Assembly (NCBI RefSeq): GCF_000718775.1
Contig: NZ_JOCB01000087.1
Coordinates: 1-38,309, forward strand
Source: Streptomyces sp. NRRL S-31
Lineage (GTDB): Bacteria > Actinomycetota > Actinomycetes > Streptomycetales > Streptomycetaceae
Reading direction: 5' to 3'
DNA length: 38,309 nt
A program made the translations under genes and the position numbers. The notes beneath the pieces are model-generated. The model was given only the letters and a program-made list of their open reading frames with translations. It did no database searches and was not told the DNA's origin. Positions 22,021-31,611 of this stretch are shown here, one piece after another; the first letter of the stretch is position 1; each line of letters opens with the position of its first letter.

Positions 22021-23961
22021 ATGTCCGCCACCACCACCCCACGCACCACCGTCACCGAGCGCGACGCCCGCCGGGTGGCGGAGGCAGCCCGGCAACAGGA
22101 CTGGCACAAGCCCAGCTTCGCCAAGGAGCTGTTCCTCGGACGCTTCCGGCTGGATCTCATCCATCCCCACCCGCTCCCCGCGGAGGAGTCCGTCCGGCGC
22201 GGCGAGGAGTTCCTCGGCAGACTGCGCGCCTTCTGCGAGACGGTGATCGACCCCGCCCGCATCGAGCGCGAGGCCCGCATCCCCGACGAGGTGGTGGCGG
22301 GCCTGAAGGAAATCGGCGCCCTCGGCATGAAGATCGACCCCAGGTACGGCGGTCTCGGCCTCACCCAGCTCTACTACAACAAGGCCCTCGCCCTGGTCGG
22401 CTCCGTCAGCCCCGCCGTCGGCGCGCTGCTCTCCGCCCACCAGTCCATCGGCGTGCCGCAGCCGGTGAAGATGTTCGGCACCCAGGAGCAGAAGGACGCC
22501 TTCCTGCCCCGCTGCGCCCGCACCGACATCTCCGCCTTCCTGCTCACCGAGCCCGACGTCGGCTCCGACCCGGCGCGCCTGGCCACCACGGCCGTGCCCG
22601 ACGGCGACGACTACGTGCTCGACGGGGTGAAGCTGTGGACCACCAACGGTGTGGTGGCCGACCTGCTCGTGGTGATGGCCCGGGTGCCGGAGTCCGAGGG
22701 GCACAGGGGCGGCATCACGGCGTTCGTGGTGGAGGCGGACTCGGAGGGCATCACCGTCGAGAACCGCAACGCCTTCATGGGCCTGCGCGGCATCGAGAAC
22801 GGCGTGACCCGCTTCCACCGGGTCCGGGTCCCGGCCGCCCACCGGATCGGCCCGGAGGGCGCGGGGCTGAAAATCGCCCTCACCACGCTCAACACCGGCC
22901 GGCTGTCCCTGCCCGCCATGTGCGCGGGGGCCGGCAAGTGGTGCTTGAAGATCGCCCGCGAGTGGGCGGCCGAGCGCGAGCAGTGGGGCAAGCCGGTCGC
23001 GCTGCACGAGGCCGTCGGCTCCAAGATCAGCTTCATCGCGGCCACCACCTTCGCGCTGGAGGCCGTGCTCGACCTGTCCTCCCAGATGGCCGACGAGGAC
23101 CGCAACGACATCCGCATCGAGGCCGCCCTCGCCAAGCTCTACGGCTCCGAGATGGCCTGGCGGATGGCCGACGAACTGGTCCAGATCCGCGGCGGGCGGG
23201 GCTACGAGACGGCCGAGTCGCTCAGGGCGCGCGGCGAACGCCCGGTCCCGGCCGAGCAGATCCTGCGCGACCTGCGGATCAACCGCATCTTCGAGGGCTC
23301 CACGGAGATCATGCACCTGCTGATCGCCCGGGAGGCGGTGGACGCCCACCTCTCGGTCGCCGGTGACCTGATCGACCCCGACAAGTCCCTGTCCGACAAG
23401 GCCAGGGCGGGCGTGAACGCGGGCGTCTTCTACGCCAGGTGGCTGCCGAGGCTGGTCGCGGGACCCGGCCGGCTCCCCACCTCCTACGGCGGGTTCCGGC
23501 ACGGCGTCGACCTCTCCGGCCACCTCCGCCACGTCGAGCGCACCGCCCGCAAGCTGGCCCGGTCCACCTTCTACGCGATGTCCCGCTGGCAGGGCCGGAT
23601 GGAGACCAAGCAGGGCTTCCTCGGCCGGGTCGTGGACATCGGCGCGGAGCTGTTCGCGATGAGCGCGGCCTGCGTCCGCGCCGAGCGGCTGCGCGCCGAG
23701 GGCGAGCACGGCCGCGAGGCCTACCAGCTCGCCGACGCCTTCTGCCGCCAGGCCCGCATCCGCGTGGACGAGCTGTTCGCGCGGCTGTGGACCAACACCG
23801 ACGAGCTGGACCGCAAGGTGGTCCGGGGTGTCCTCGGCGGGGTCTACACCTGGCTGGAGGAGGGCGTCCTCGACCCCTCGGGCGAGGGGCCCTGGATCGC
23901 CGACTCGGCCCCCGGTCCCAGCACCCGCGCGAACGCCCGCCGTCCCTTCGGAACCCCTTGA
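22021..23961 (+). CDS. Acyl-CoA dehydrogenase with long C-terminal extension
   Basis: 646 residues, about 250 longer than a simple acyl-CoA dehydrogenase. The N-terminal helical domain is followed by the FAD/substrate motif FLLTEPDVGSDPARLATTA (about 178-196) and LDGVKLWTTNG, then the C-terminal helical domain with QIRGGRGYETAESL and NRIFEGSTEIMHLLIAR. Glu425 in FEGSTE is the expected catalytic base. The last ~190 residues form a further helical region, as in very-long-chain and FadE-type enzymes. It catalyses the first oxidation of fatty acid beta-oxidation. ATG 22021 follows GAGGTGAG by about seven bases. It is monocistronic, with its own palindromic promoter site; substrate chain length cannot be read from sequence. 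Confidence 0.92.
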   Translation: MSATTTPRTTVTERDARRVAEAARQQDWHKPSFAKELFLGRFRLDLIHPHPLPAEESVRRGEEFLGRLRAFCETVIDPARIEREARIPDEVVAGLKEIGALGMKIDPRYGGLGLTQLYYNKALALVGSVSPAVGALLSAHQSIGVPQPVKMFGTQEQKDAFLPRCARTDISAFLLTEPDVGSDPARLATTAVPDGDDYVLDGVKLWTTNGVVADLLVVMARVPESEGHRGGITAFVVEADSEGITVENRNAFMGLRGIENGVTRFHRVRVPAAHRIGPEGAGLKIALTTLNTGRLSLPAMCAGAGKWCLKIAREWAAEREQWGKPVALHEAVGSKISFIAATTFALEAVLDLSSQMADEDRNDIRIEAALAKLYGSEMAWRMADELVQIRGGRGYETAESLRARGERPVPAEQILRDLRINRIFEGSTEIMHLLIAREAVDAHLSVAGDLIDPDKSLSDKARAGVNAGVFYARWLPRLVAGPGRLPTSYGGFRHGVDLSGHLRHVERTARKLARSTFYAMSRWQGRMETKQGFLGRVVDIGAELFAMSAACVRAERLRAEGEHGREAYQLADAFCRQARIRVDELFARLWTNTDELDRKVVRGVLGGVYTWLEEGVLDPSGEGPWIADSAPGPSTRANARRPFGTP

Positions 23962-23965
23962 CACC

Positions 23966-24007
23966 CCTTGACGGTACGTCCCGGCCGGTACGCCTTGACG
24001 GTACGTC
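23966..24007. repeat. 15-bp direct repeat between convergent genes
   Basis: CCTTGACGGTACGTC occurs at 23966-23980 and again at 23993-24007. The second copy contains part of the stop codon of the minus-strand lamin-tail gene, and a partial CCTTGAC copy lies just upstream of the first. It looks like a small local duplication at the 3' junction. Confidence 0.6.
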
Positions 24008-24464
24008 AGCAGTACTTGTCGCTCGGGTCCCGCGTCGTCCAGGAGCAGGAGGCGACCTTGGTGCCGTTCGCCTTGGTCAGCGTGGCCGTGTCCTTGTCGT
24101 TGTTCCAGACGTAGGCGCGGCGGTCCTGGTACTTGTCCGACGCGGTGTCCGAGCCGCTGCCGGTGTGGATCTTCACGTACTTCCCGGCGCCGATCTTCAC
24201 GTCGGGGAAGACGTACCTGTGGTTGGAGGCGTCCTTCAGGACCCAGCCCTTGACCGAGACCGCCGAGCCGCCGGTGTTCTTCAGCTGCACCCACTCCCCG
24301 TTCAGGCTCTTGTTGGAGCGGTTGTCCGAGCCGGGGCTGTCGAACCAGACGTGATGGATCCGCACGCCGCCGGCGGCTTCGGCCGGGGTGCCGAGCAGGG
24401 TGCCGGTGAGCAGGGCCGCGCCGGCGAGCGCGGGCAGGGCGGTGCGTAGGCGCACAGTGCGCAT
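24006..24464 (-). CDS. Small secreted lamin-tail (LTD) domain protein
   Basis: 152 residues. A Sec signal peptide (RTVRLRTALPALAGAALLTGTLLG, cleavage near AEA-AGG) is followed by one lamin-tail domain: VRIHHVWFDSPGSDN, LNGEWVQLKNTGGSAVSVKGWVLKD, RYVFPDVKIGAGKYVKIHTG, YVWNNDKDTATLTKANG. Ig-like LTD domains occur in extracellular nucleases and cell-surface proteins; here there is no catalytic domain, and the protein ends SWTTRDPSDKYC with two Cys residues that may form a disulfide. ATG 24464 has a G-run seven bases upstream; an in-frame start at 24500 would add 12 residues before the signal peptide. It is divergent from dxr. Confidence 0.88.
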   Translation of the reverse strand: MRTVRLRTALPALAGAALLTGTLLGTPAEAAGGVRIHHVWFDSPGSDNRSNKSLNGEWVQLKNTGGSAVSVKGWVLKDASNHRYVFPDVKIGAGKYVKIHTGSGSDTASDKYQDRRAYVWNNDKDTATLTKANGTKVASCSWTTRDPSDKYC

Positions 24465-24642
24465 GAGAGATCCCCCCAAGGATGTCGTCCGCGAAATCAT
24501 GCGGGATGAATTGTTATCACATGATCTTCACGGCGACTTCACATTGGCCGGATTGCTCCCATCCGGCGACGAAAGCCGTCGGCGCACCCGCCCGGGGGGA
24601 CGCCCTGTCCTGGCCGTCGCCGCTTGCGGCAACAATGGGGGG

Positions 24643-25914
24643 ATGACCGACAGTCCCGCCCATCCGGCGCCCCTCGCCGACCCGCACCTCGTCTACGACC
24701 CCGTCCCCGGTGACGGCCCCAAGGACGTGGTGATCCTCGGCTCCACCGGATCCATCGGCACCCAGGCCATCGACCTGGTACTGCGCAACCCCGACCGCTT
24801 CCGGGTCACCGCCCTCTCCGCGAACGGCGGCCGGGTGGCCCTCCTCGCCGAACAGGCGCACCGGCTGCGGGTGCGGACCGTGGCGGTCGCCCGCGAGGAC
24901 GTCGTACCCGCGCTGCGCGAGGCGCTCGCCGCCGAGTACGGCGGCGCCGAGCCGCTGCCCGAGATCCTCGCCGGGCCCGACGCCGCCGGCCAGGTCGCCG
25001 CCTCCGACTGCCACACCGTGCTCAACGGCATCACCGGCTCCATCGGCCTCGCCCCGACGCTGGCCGCCCTCAAGGCCGGGCGGACCCTCGCGCTCGCCAA
25101 CAAGGAGTCGCTGATCGTCGGCGGCCCGCTGGTCACCGCGCTCGCCGCGCCGGGCCAGATCATCCCGGTGGACTCCGAGCACGCCGCCCTCTTCCAGGCG
25201 CTCGCCGCCGGCACCCGCGCCGACGTCCGCAAGCTCGTCGTCACCGCCTCCGGGGGCCCCTTCCGCGGCCGGACCAAGGCCGAACTGGCGCACGTCACCG
25301 TCCGGGACGCCCTCGCCCACCCCACCTGGGCGATGGGCCCGGTGATCACCGTCAACTCGGCGACCCTGGTCAACAAGGGCCTGGAGGTCATCGAGGCGCA
25401 CCTCCTCTACGACATCCCCTTCGACCGCATCGAGGTGGTCGTGCACCCCCAGTCGTACGTGCACTCGATGGTCGAGTTCACCGACGGCTCCACGATCGCC
25501 CAGGCGACGCCCCCCGACATGCGCGGGCCCATCGCCGTCGGTCTCGGCTGGCCCGAACGGGTTCCGGACGCGGCGCCCGCCTTCGACTGGAGCACGGCCT
25601 CCACCTGGGAGTTCTTCCCGCTGGACAACGAGGCCTTCCCCTCGGTGAACCTCGCCCGGCACGTGGGGCGGCTCGCGGGGACGGCTCCGGCGGTGTTCAA
25701 TGCGGCCAACGAGGAGTGCGTCGAGGCCTTCCTGAACGGCGCGCTGCCCTTCAACGGGATCATGGAGACCGTCATCCGGGTGGTCGAGGAGCACGGCACG
25801 CCGGTAACGGGAACTTCGCTCACGGTGTCGGACGTCCTCGAAGCGGAGACCTGGGCCCGGACCCGGGCCCGTGAACTCACAGCCACGACGGCGACCGCGG
25901 AGGCGCGTGCATGA
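24643..25914 (+). CDS. dxr: 1-deoxy-D-xylulose-5-phosphate reductoisomerase
   Basis: 423 residues. The NADPH-binding motif [17 protein letters not shown] follows a short N-terminal extension (about 28 residues), which is common in actinomycetes. [21 protein letters not shown] (Asp/Glu metal ligands), TASGGPFRG and [25 protein letters not shown] are the catalytic blocks. It makes 2-C-methyl-D-erythritol 4-phosphate, the committed step of the non-mevalonate isoprenoid pathway; ispG of the same pathway is two genes downstream. ATG 24643 is preceded directly by GGGGGG and an in-frame ATG at 24634 is also possible. The stop overlaps the next start as ATGA. Confidence 0.95.
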   Translation: MTDSPAHPAPLADPHLVYDPVPGDGPKDVVILGSTGSIGTQAIDLVLRNPDRFRVTALSANGGRVALLAEQAHRLRVRTVAVAREDVVPALREALAAEYGGAEPLPEILAGPDAAGQVAASDCHTVLNGITGSIGLAPTLAALKAGRTLALANKESLIVGGPLVTALAAPGQIIPVDSEHAALFQALAAGTRADVRKLVVTASGGPFRGRTKAELAHVTVRDALAHPTWAMGPVITVNSATLVNKGLEVIEAHLLYDIPFDRIEVVVHPQSYVHSMVEFTDGSTIAQATPPDMRGPIAVGLGWPERVPDAAPAFDWSTASTWEFFPLDNEAFPSVNLARHVGRLAGTAPAVFNAANEECVEAFLNGALPFNGIMETVIRVVEEHGTPVTGTSLTVSDVLEAETWARTRARELTATTATAEARA

Positions 25915-27215
25915 CGACCTTGATGTTCATCCTCGGCATAGTGGTCTTCGCGGTCGGCCTGCTCGTCTCGATCGCGTGGCACGAGCTGGGGCACCTGTCC
26001 ACGGCCAAGCTCTTCGGCATCCGCGTTCCGCAGTACATGGTCGGTTTCGGCCCGACCCTCTGGTCGCGCACGAAGGGCGACACCGAGTACGGCATCAAGG
26101 CCATCCCGCTCGGCGGCTACATCCGGATGATCGGCATGTTCCCGCCCGACGACCAGGGCCGGGTCTCCGCCCGCTCCACCTCCCCGTGGCGCGGCATGAT
26201 CGAGGACGCCCGCTCGGCGGCCTTCGAGGAGCTGAAGCCGGGCGACGAGACGCGCATGTTCTACACGCGCAAGCCGTGGAAGCGCGTCATCGTCATGTTC
26301 GCCGGCCCGTTCATGAACCTGATCCTCGCGGTCGGCCTCTTCCTCACCGTGCTCATGGGCTTCGGCATCCAGCAGGAGACCACCACCGTCGAGTCCGTCT
26401 CGCCCTGCGTGATCTCGCAGAGCGAGCACCGCGACAGCTGCAAGAAGTCCGACCCGGCCTCCCCGGCCGCGGCCGCCGGTGTGCGGTCGGGCGACCGGAT
26501 CGTCTCCTTCGGGGGCGTGCCGACCGAGAACTGGAACACCCTCTCGGACCGCATCCGCGAGAGCGCCGGCAAGGACGTGGCGATCGTCGTCGACCGCAAG
26601 GGCCGGCAGGTCACCCTGCACGCGAGGATCGCCACCAACCAGGTCGCCAAGAAGGACTCCAGCGGCACCTACGTCGAGGGCGAGTACGTCAAGGCCGGCT
26701 TCCTCGGCTTCAGCCCCGCCCGCGGCGTCGTCAAGCAGGACTTCGGCGAGTCCGTGACCTGGATGACCGACCGGGTCGGCGACGCGGTCGACTCCCTCGT
26801 CTCCCTGCCCGGCAAGATCCCCGCCCTGTGGGACGCGGCCTTCGGCGACGGCCCGCGCGAGCCGGACTCCCCGATGGGCATCGTCGGCGCGGCCCGGGTC
26901 ACCGGCGAGATCGCCACGCTGGACATCCCGGCCTCGCAGCAGCTCGCCATGGCCGTGTTCGTGGTCGCCGGATTCAACCTCTCGCTGTTCCTGTTCAACA
27001 TGCTCCCGCTGCTCCCGCTCGACGGCGGGCACATCGCGGGCGCCCTGTGGGAGGCGCTCCGGCGGAACCTGGCCCGGGTGCTGCGCCGGCCCGACCCCGG
27101 CCCGTTCGACGTCGCCAAGCTGATGCCGGTGGCGTACGTGGTGGCCGGCGTCTTCGTCTGCTTCACCGTCCTGGTGCTGATCGCGGACGTCGTCAACCCG
27201 GTCAGAATCTCCTAG
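25911..27215 (+). CDS. M50 site-2 protease (RseP/Rip1 type)
   Basis: 434 residues. The first membrane helix carries the zinc motif HELGH (His24, Glu25, His28). A PDZ domain lies at about 155-245 ([29 protein letters not shown]). Near the C-terminus [12 protein letters not shown] supplies the LDG zinc ligand Asp, and a final helix follows. Such intramembrane proteases cleave anti-sigma factors and small membrane proteins to release stress regulators. The 4-base ATGA overlap with dxr indicates translational coupling. An 11-bp-stem terminator lies 20 bases after the stop, so ispG probably has its own promoter. Confidence 0.95.
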   Translation: MTTLMFILGIVVFAVGLLVSIAWHELGHLSTAKLFGIRVPQYMVGFGPTLWSRTKGDTEYGIKAIPLGGYIRMIGMFPPDDQGRVSARSTSPWRGMIEDARSAAFEELKPGDETRMFYTRKPWKRVIVMFAGPFMNLILAVGLFLTVLMGFGIQQETTTVESVSPCVISQSEHRDSCKKSDPASPAAAAGVRSGDRIVSFGGVPTENWNTLSDRIRESAGKDVAIVVDRKGRQVTLHARIATNQVAKKDSSGTYVEGEYVKAGFLGFSPARGVVKQDFGESVTWMTDRVGDAVDSLVSLPGKIPALWDAAFGDGPREPDSPMGIVGAARVTGEIATLDIPASQQLAMAVFVVAGFNLSLFLFNMLPLLPLDGGHIAGALWEALRRNLARVLRRPDPGPFDVAKLMPVAYVVAGVFVCFTVLVLIADVVNPVRIS

Positions 27216-27234
27216 CCGTCCGGCCTGGAGGGGT

Positions 27235-27260
27235 GGCCCGGAACCCGGTGGTTCCGGGCC
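27235..27260 (+). terminator. Terminator after the site-2 protease gene
   Basis: GGCCCGGAACC (27235-27245) is perfectly complementary to GGTTCCGGGCC (27250-27260) with a CGGT loop; flanking GGAGG and CCTCC can extend the base imperfectly. It is about 20 bases after the stop. Confidence 0.75.
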
Positions 27261-27316
27261 GCCTCCCATCGGGTGGGGATTCCGGGTGGGATGTGCTGAC
27301 GCCCGCCCCGGTGCCG

Positions 27317-27322
27317 TAATCT
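27317..27322 (+). promoter_or_regulatory. Possible -10 element of ispG
   Basis: TAATCT, about 60 bases before the ispG ATG and past the upstream terminator. The -35 is not convincing. Confidence 0.3.
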
Positions 27323-27381
27323 CGGAGCCTGGAGCCCGCCGTTCACCGGATCCTGAATCACGACTTGGGGTTGCACAGCAG

Positions 27382-28539
<1,158 letters not shown>

Positions 28540-28553
28540 CCCGCCCGGCGCCA

Positions 28554-28578
28554 CCGGCCCGCACCGTTCGCGGGCCGG
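28554..28578 (+). terminator. First hairpin after ispG
   Basis: CCGGCCCGC (28554-28562) pairs perfectly with GCGGGCCGG (28570-28578), with a 7-base loop, 15 bases after the stop. Confidence 0.7.
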
Positions 28579-28586
28579 AGTGATTC

Positions 28587-28613
28587 CGTGCCGCCCCCGG
28601 GGGGGGCGGCACG
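28587..28613 (+). terminator. Second hairpin after ispG
   Basis: CGTGCCGCCCCC (28587-28598) pairs with GGGGGCGGCACG (28602-28613) around a 3-base loop. With the hairpin just before it this makes a tandem terminator. The acetyltransferase -10 (TACAGT, 28630-28635) follows directly. Confidence 0.7.
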
Positions 28614-28672
28614 CCGATATCGTGCCGGGTACAGTGCGGGGATCAGGCAAATCCGACCGTGAGGCCCCGTAC

Positions 28673-29521
28673 GTGCTGACCCAGACCACCTCCCGGGTCC
28701 TGGAACCGAATGACCTGGACGCGGCGCTCGCCGTCCTCGACCGCGAGCCGGTCGCCAACGCCTTCGTGGCCTCCCGGGTGCGGGTCGCGGGCCTGGACCC
28801 CTGGCGGCTGGGCGGCGAGATGTGGGGCTGGTACGAGGACGGCATGCTCACGTCCCTCTGCTACGCGGGCGCCAACCTCGTCCCCCTCTGCGCCACCCCG
28901 CGTGCCGTACGCGCCTTCGCCGACCGCGCCCGGCGGGCCGGCCGCCGCTGCTCCTCCATCGTCGGCCCCGCCGAAGCCACCGCCCAGCTGTGGCGGCTGC
29001 TGGAGCCGCACTGGGGCCCGGCCCGCGAGGTCCGCGCCCACCAGCCGCTGATGGTCACCGACCGCATGCCGGACGACATCGCCCCCGACCCGTACGTCCG
29101 CCGCGTCCGCAAGGACGAGATGGAGACGATCATGCCGGCGTGCGTGGCGATGTTCACCGAGGAGGTCGGCGTCTCCCCGCTGTCCGGCGACGGCGGCCTG
29201 CTCTACCAGGCCCGGGTCGCCGAACTCGTCGGCTCCGGCCGCTCCTTCGCCCGCGTCGACGACCAGGGCCGGGTCGTCTTCAAGGCGGAGATCGGCGCGG
29301 CGACCCCGCAGGCCTGCCAGATCCAGGGCGTGTGGGTGGCGCCGGAGTACCGGGGCCGGGGTTTCGCGGCACCGGGCATGGCCGCCGTGCTGCGCTACGC
29401 CCTGGCGGACGTGGCCCCGGTGGTGAGCCTCTACGTCAACGACTACAACACGGCGGCCCGACGGACGTACCGGCGCGTGGGGTTCCAGGAGACCGGCGCG
29501 TTCATGAGCGTGCTGTTCTGA
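28673..29521 (+). CDS. GNAT-family N-acetyltransferase with N-terminal DUF4081 domain
   Basis: 282 residues from GTG 28673, which has GAGG nine bases upstream. The N-terminal half (TSRVLEPNDLDAALAVLDREPVANAFVASRV, WGWYEDGMLTSLCYAGANLVPL) is the DUF4081 module seen in actinobacterial GNAT proteins. The C-terminal half (about 145-282) is a GNAT fold with the acetyl-CoA pyrophosphate loop VWVAPEYRGRGFAAPGMAAV and LYVNDYNTAARRTYRRVGFQETG. The acceptor is unknown; an amine or protein lysine is possible. An upstream ATG at 28580 would begin inside the ispG terminator and is unlikely. Confidence 0.88.
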   Translation: MLTQTTSRVLEPNDLDAALAVLDREPVANAFVASRVRVAGLDPWRLGGEMWGWYEDGMLTSLCYAGANLVPLCATPRAVRAFADRARRAGRRCSSIVGPAEATAQLWRLLEPHWGPAREVRAHQPLMVTDRMPDDIAPDPYVRRVRKDEMETIMPACVAMFTEEVGVSPLSGDGGLLYQARVAELVGSGRSFARVDDQGRVVFKAEIGAATPQACQIQGVWVAPEYRGRGFAAPGMAAVLRYALADVAPVVSLYVNDYNTAARRTYRRVGFQETGAFMSVLF

Positions 29522-29523
29522 CC

Positions 29524-29607
29524 CCGCGGGCCCGCCCCGAAGGCCCCGGGCCCCGCCCTGAAGGCCGCGGGGCCCGCCCCGGAGGCCGCGGGGCCCGCCC
29601 CGGAGGC
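29524..29607. repeat. Four tandem 21-bp repeats
   Basis: Four consecutive 21-bp units lie between the convergent acetyltransferase and questin-oxidase-like genes. Copies 3 (29566-29586) and 4 (29587-29607) are identical, reading CGCGGGGCCCGCCCCGGAGG plus C. Copies 1 and 2 differ at a few positions and carry GAAGGC for GGAGGC. Each unit holds a GGGGCCC/GGGCCC core able to pair with its neighbours, so the array could act as a bidirectional terminator. Confidence 0.8.
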
Positions 29608-29654
29608 CCGTTTCGGCGGCCCGCCTGCCGCGAAAGCCCCGCCGGGCCCTGTGC

Positions 29655-30698
29655 TCACCCGGCCGGTGCCTCGATCAGCGCCGCCGAGCGGACCACCGCG
29701 GCGAGCGCCTCGGCGCGGCCCGTGCGCCGGTGCACGTCCAGACAGGTGTCGGCGAGCTTGATCACGTGTTCGTCCCCGTGCCGGACGGCCAGCGCGAACA
29801 CCTCCTCCGCCGTGCCGGGAGCGGCCGGCAGGCCGTCCGCCGGCCTGGGCTCGGCGGGGGCGTAGGCCGCCGTCACCGCCGCGCTCGCCGCCCATGCCGC
29901 GTGCAGGCTCGCTATCCACTCGGCGCGCGGCAGCGCCGGCAGGACGCGCAGGACGGCCATGGGCGCGGTCGCCGCGTGCACCAGCATCACCGGGGAACCG
30001 TGCGCGTTCGGCAGGTAGTGCACCGCCGCCGCGGCCGTCACCTCGGCCAGCAGGTCGCGGGCCTGCCCGGGGTCGGCGGCGGGGCGCAGGGCGGCCAGTG
30101 CCGCGGGCCAGCCGGGCAGGCCGGACAGCTGGCCGAGCCGGTGGTTGATGCCCGCGCTCTGGTCGGGGACCCGGACCATCCCCGCCAGGGCGGCGGCGGC
30201 CCCGGCCCGGCCGGCCGGCGCCGTCAGCGGGACCGGCTGCCAGCGCGCCGCCCAGTAGCCGAGGGCCTGGCCGAACTCCGTCAGCCGTGCTCTGTCGGCA
30301 TGGTCCAGCAGGGCGTGCACGGCGTGCCCGGTGCGGATCACACCGTGGGTGGCGCCGGCCGCGATGCCGGGCAGCAGCCGCGGCCACCACGTCTCCAGCA
30401 CGGTGCGCCAGGGCCGCTCTTGGACCTCCCGCCCGAAGAACGCCAGCCAGTCGCCGAGCCGGCGCGGATCGCCGAGCGCGGTGCGCCAGTCGGCCCCGGT
30501 GACCGGTGACAGACCGCGCGGCGGCTCGTCCAGCCGGTCCATGTAGCGGTCCAGCCAGTGGTGGACATGGTGTGCGTGCCCGTGCCGGACCAGCGCCTCC
30601 ACGGCCATCGGACCGTGGTTGCTCAGCCAGCCGTCGAACTCCGGACCGGTCCGGTGCAGTCGTTCGTAGGCCTCGTCGAGGGTGCCGTCGATGTCCAT
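29655..30698 (-). CDS. Questin oxidase-like (DUF4243) protein
   Basis: 347 residues. The N-terminus IDGTLDEAYERLHRTGPEFDGWLSNHGPMAVEALVRHG and the His-rich GHAHHVHHWLDRYMDRL match the family start. Later blocks are LPGIAAGATHGVIRTGHAVHAL, SPVMLVHAATAPMAVLRVLP and VRHGDEHVIKLADTCLDVH. The fungal members catalyse a Baeyer-Villiger-type ring opening of questin or aflatoxin intermediates (AflY); the bacterial substrate is unknown and no polyketide genes are adjacent. ATG 30698 fits the family N-terminus; there is no obvious ribosome binding site. No cofactor motif is evident. Confidence 0.85.
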   Translation of the reverse strand: MDIDGTLDEAYERLHRTGPEFDGWLSNHGPMAVEALVRHGHAHHVHHWLDRYMDRLDEPPRGLSPVTGADWRTALGDPRRLGDWLAFFGREVQERPWRTVLETWWPRLLPGIAAGATHGVIRTGHAVHALLDHADRARLTEFGQALGYWAARWQPVPLTAPAGRAGAAAALAGMVRVPDQSAGINHRLGQLSGLPGWPAALAALRPAADPGQARDLLAEVTAAAAVHYLPNAHGSPVMLVHAATAPMAVLRVLPALPRAEWIASLHAAWAASAAVTAAYAPAEPRPADGLPAAPGTAEEVFALAVRHGDEHVIKLADTCLDVHRRTGRAEALAAVVRSAALIEAPAG

Positions 30699-30994
30699 GA
30701 CAGCGACGGTAGGCGCGGTCCGGGGCCCGGTCATCGGCCGGGGGATCGAACCACCGCGCCACGCGCGGCCTAGGACCGGCCTAGGACCACGCTCCCGCCG
30801 GCAGGAGCGGCTCGTGGGCGGCGCCAGGCGGCTCATGACGGTGCGAGGCGGTTCGGCGCGGCTCATGACGGTGCGAGGGGCGGCTCGGGGCGCGGCTGGG
30901 GGAGCGTGGCCCGGGGGCGAGGGGGAGACGGCCGACGGGAGGCGGTCCGTGCGGGTGGGTGCCTCCGCCCCGACGGCGTGGCGGAAGTGCCCTG

Positions 30995-31000
30995 TACCCT
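30995..31000 (+). promoter_or_regulatory. -10 element giving a leaderless message
   Basis: TACCCT ends six bases before ATG 31007, so transcription should start on the ATG. There is no ribosome binding site before this start. Confidence 0.45.
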
Positions 31001-31006
31001 CCCCGC

Positions 31007-31537
31007 ATGGACCTCGTGATCGGCACCCTGGACCTGACAGCCCACGTCGACGAGGCCTTGGCGGTCCAGGCCGCGGCCTTCGGACTCGGCCCGGAAGAGG
31101 TCGCCGTGCGCCGCCAGATCGTCCAGCGGCACATGCAGTACCAGGGCGCGCGGGCCCTCGGCGCGACGGTCGGCGGCCACCTCGTGGGATTCGTGTACGG
31201 CATGCCCAACTCCCGCACTCACTGGTGGTCGACGGTCGTGGAGCCCTACCTCCGCGCGAGCGGCAACGACTTCTGGCTGGACGACTCCTTCGTCATCACC
31301 GAGCTGCACGTCCACCCCGACCACCAGAACCGCGGCATCGGCCGGCGCCTGATCACCACCATCACCGACACCGCGGCCGAACCCCGCTCGATCCTCTCCG
31401 CGATCGACACCGACAGCCCGGCCCGCGGCCTCTACCACTCTCTCGGCTACGCCGACCTCGCCCGCCGGGTGCACTTCCCGAGCGCACCGCGGCCCTACGC
31501 CGTGATGGGCGCCCCGCTGCCGCTGCGCAGGCGATAA
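31007..31537 (+). CDS. GNAT-family N-acetyltransferase
   Basis: 176 residues. The GNAT core is visible: GATVGGHLVGFVYGMP (beta 2-3), VITELHVHPDHQNRGIGRRLI (beta 4 and the acetyl-CoA loop QNRGIG, about 103-123) and AIDTDSPARGLYHSLGYADLAR (beta 5 to alpha 4). The long insertion RTHWWSTVVEPYLRASGNDFWLDDSF between strands is unusual for short GNATs. The acceptor is unknown. It is preceded by a -10-like TACCCT and appears leaderless. proS starts 74 bases downstream and has its own ribosome binding site. Confidence 0.87.
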   Translation: MDLVIGTLDLTAHVDEALAVQAAAFGLGPEEVAVRRQIVQRHMQYQGARALGATVGGHLVGFVYGMPNSRTHWWSTVVEPYLRASGNDFWLDDSFVITELHVHPDHQNRGIGRRLITTITDTAAEPRSILSAIDTDSPARGLYHSLGYADLARRVHFPSAPRPYAVMGAPLPLRRR

Positions 31538-31611
31538 CCGATTTCCGCCCGCACAGGCCCCCCGGCTAACCTCCTGTGCCATCACCCTTACCCGGCAGGA
31601 GTACGAGAACC

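Noticed and set aside
21856..24294. 812-codon minus-strand open frame opposite the acyl-CoA dehydrogenase
   Set aside because: Antisense to a complete enzyme and crosses an intergenic region and the lamin-tail gene in the wrong frame.
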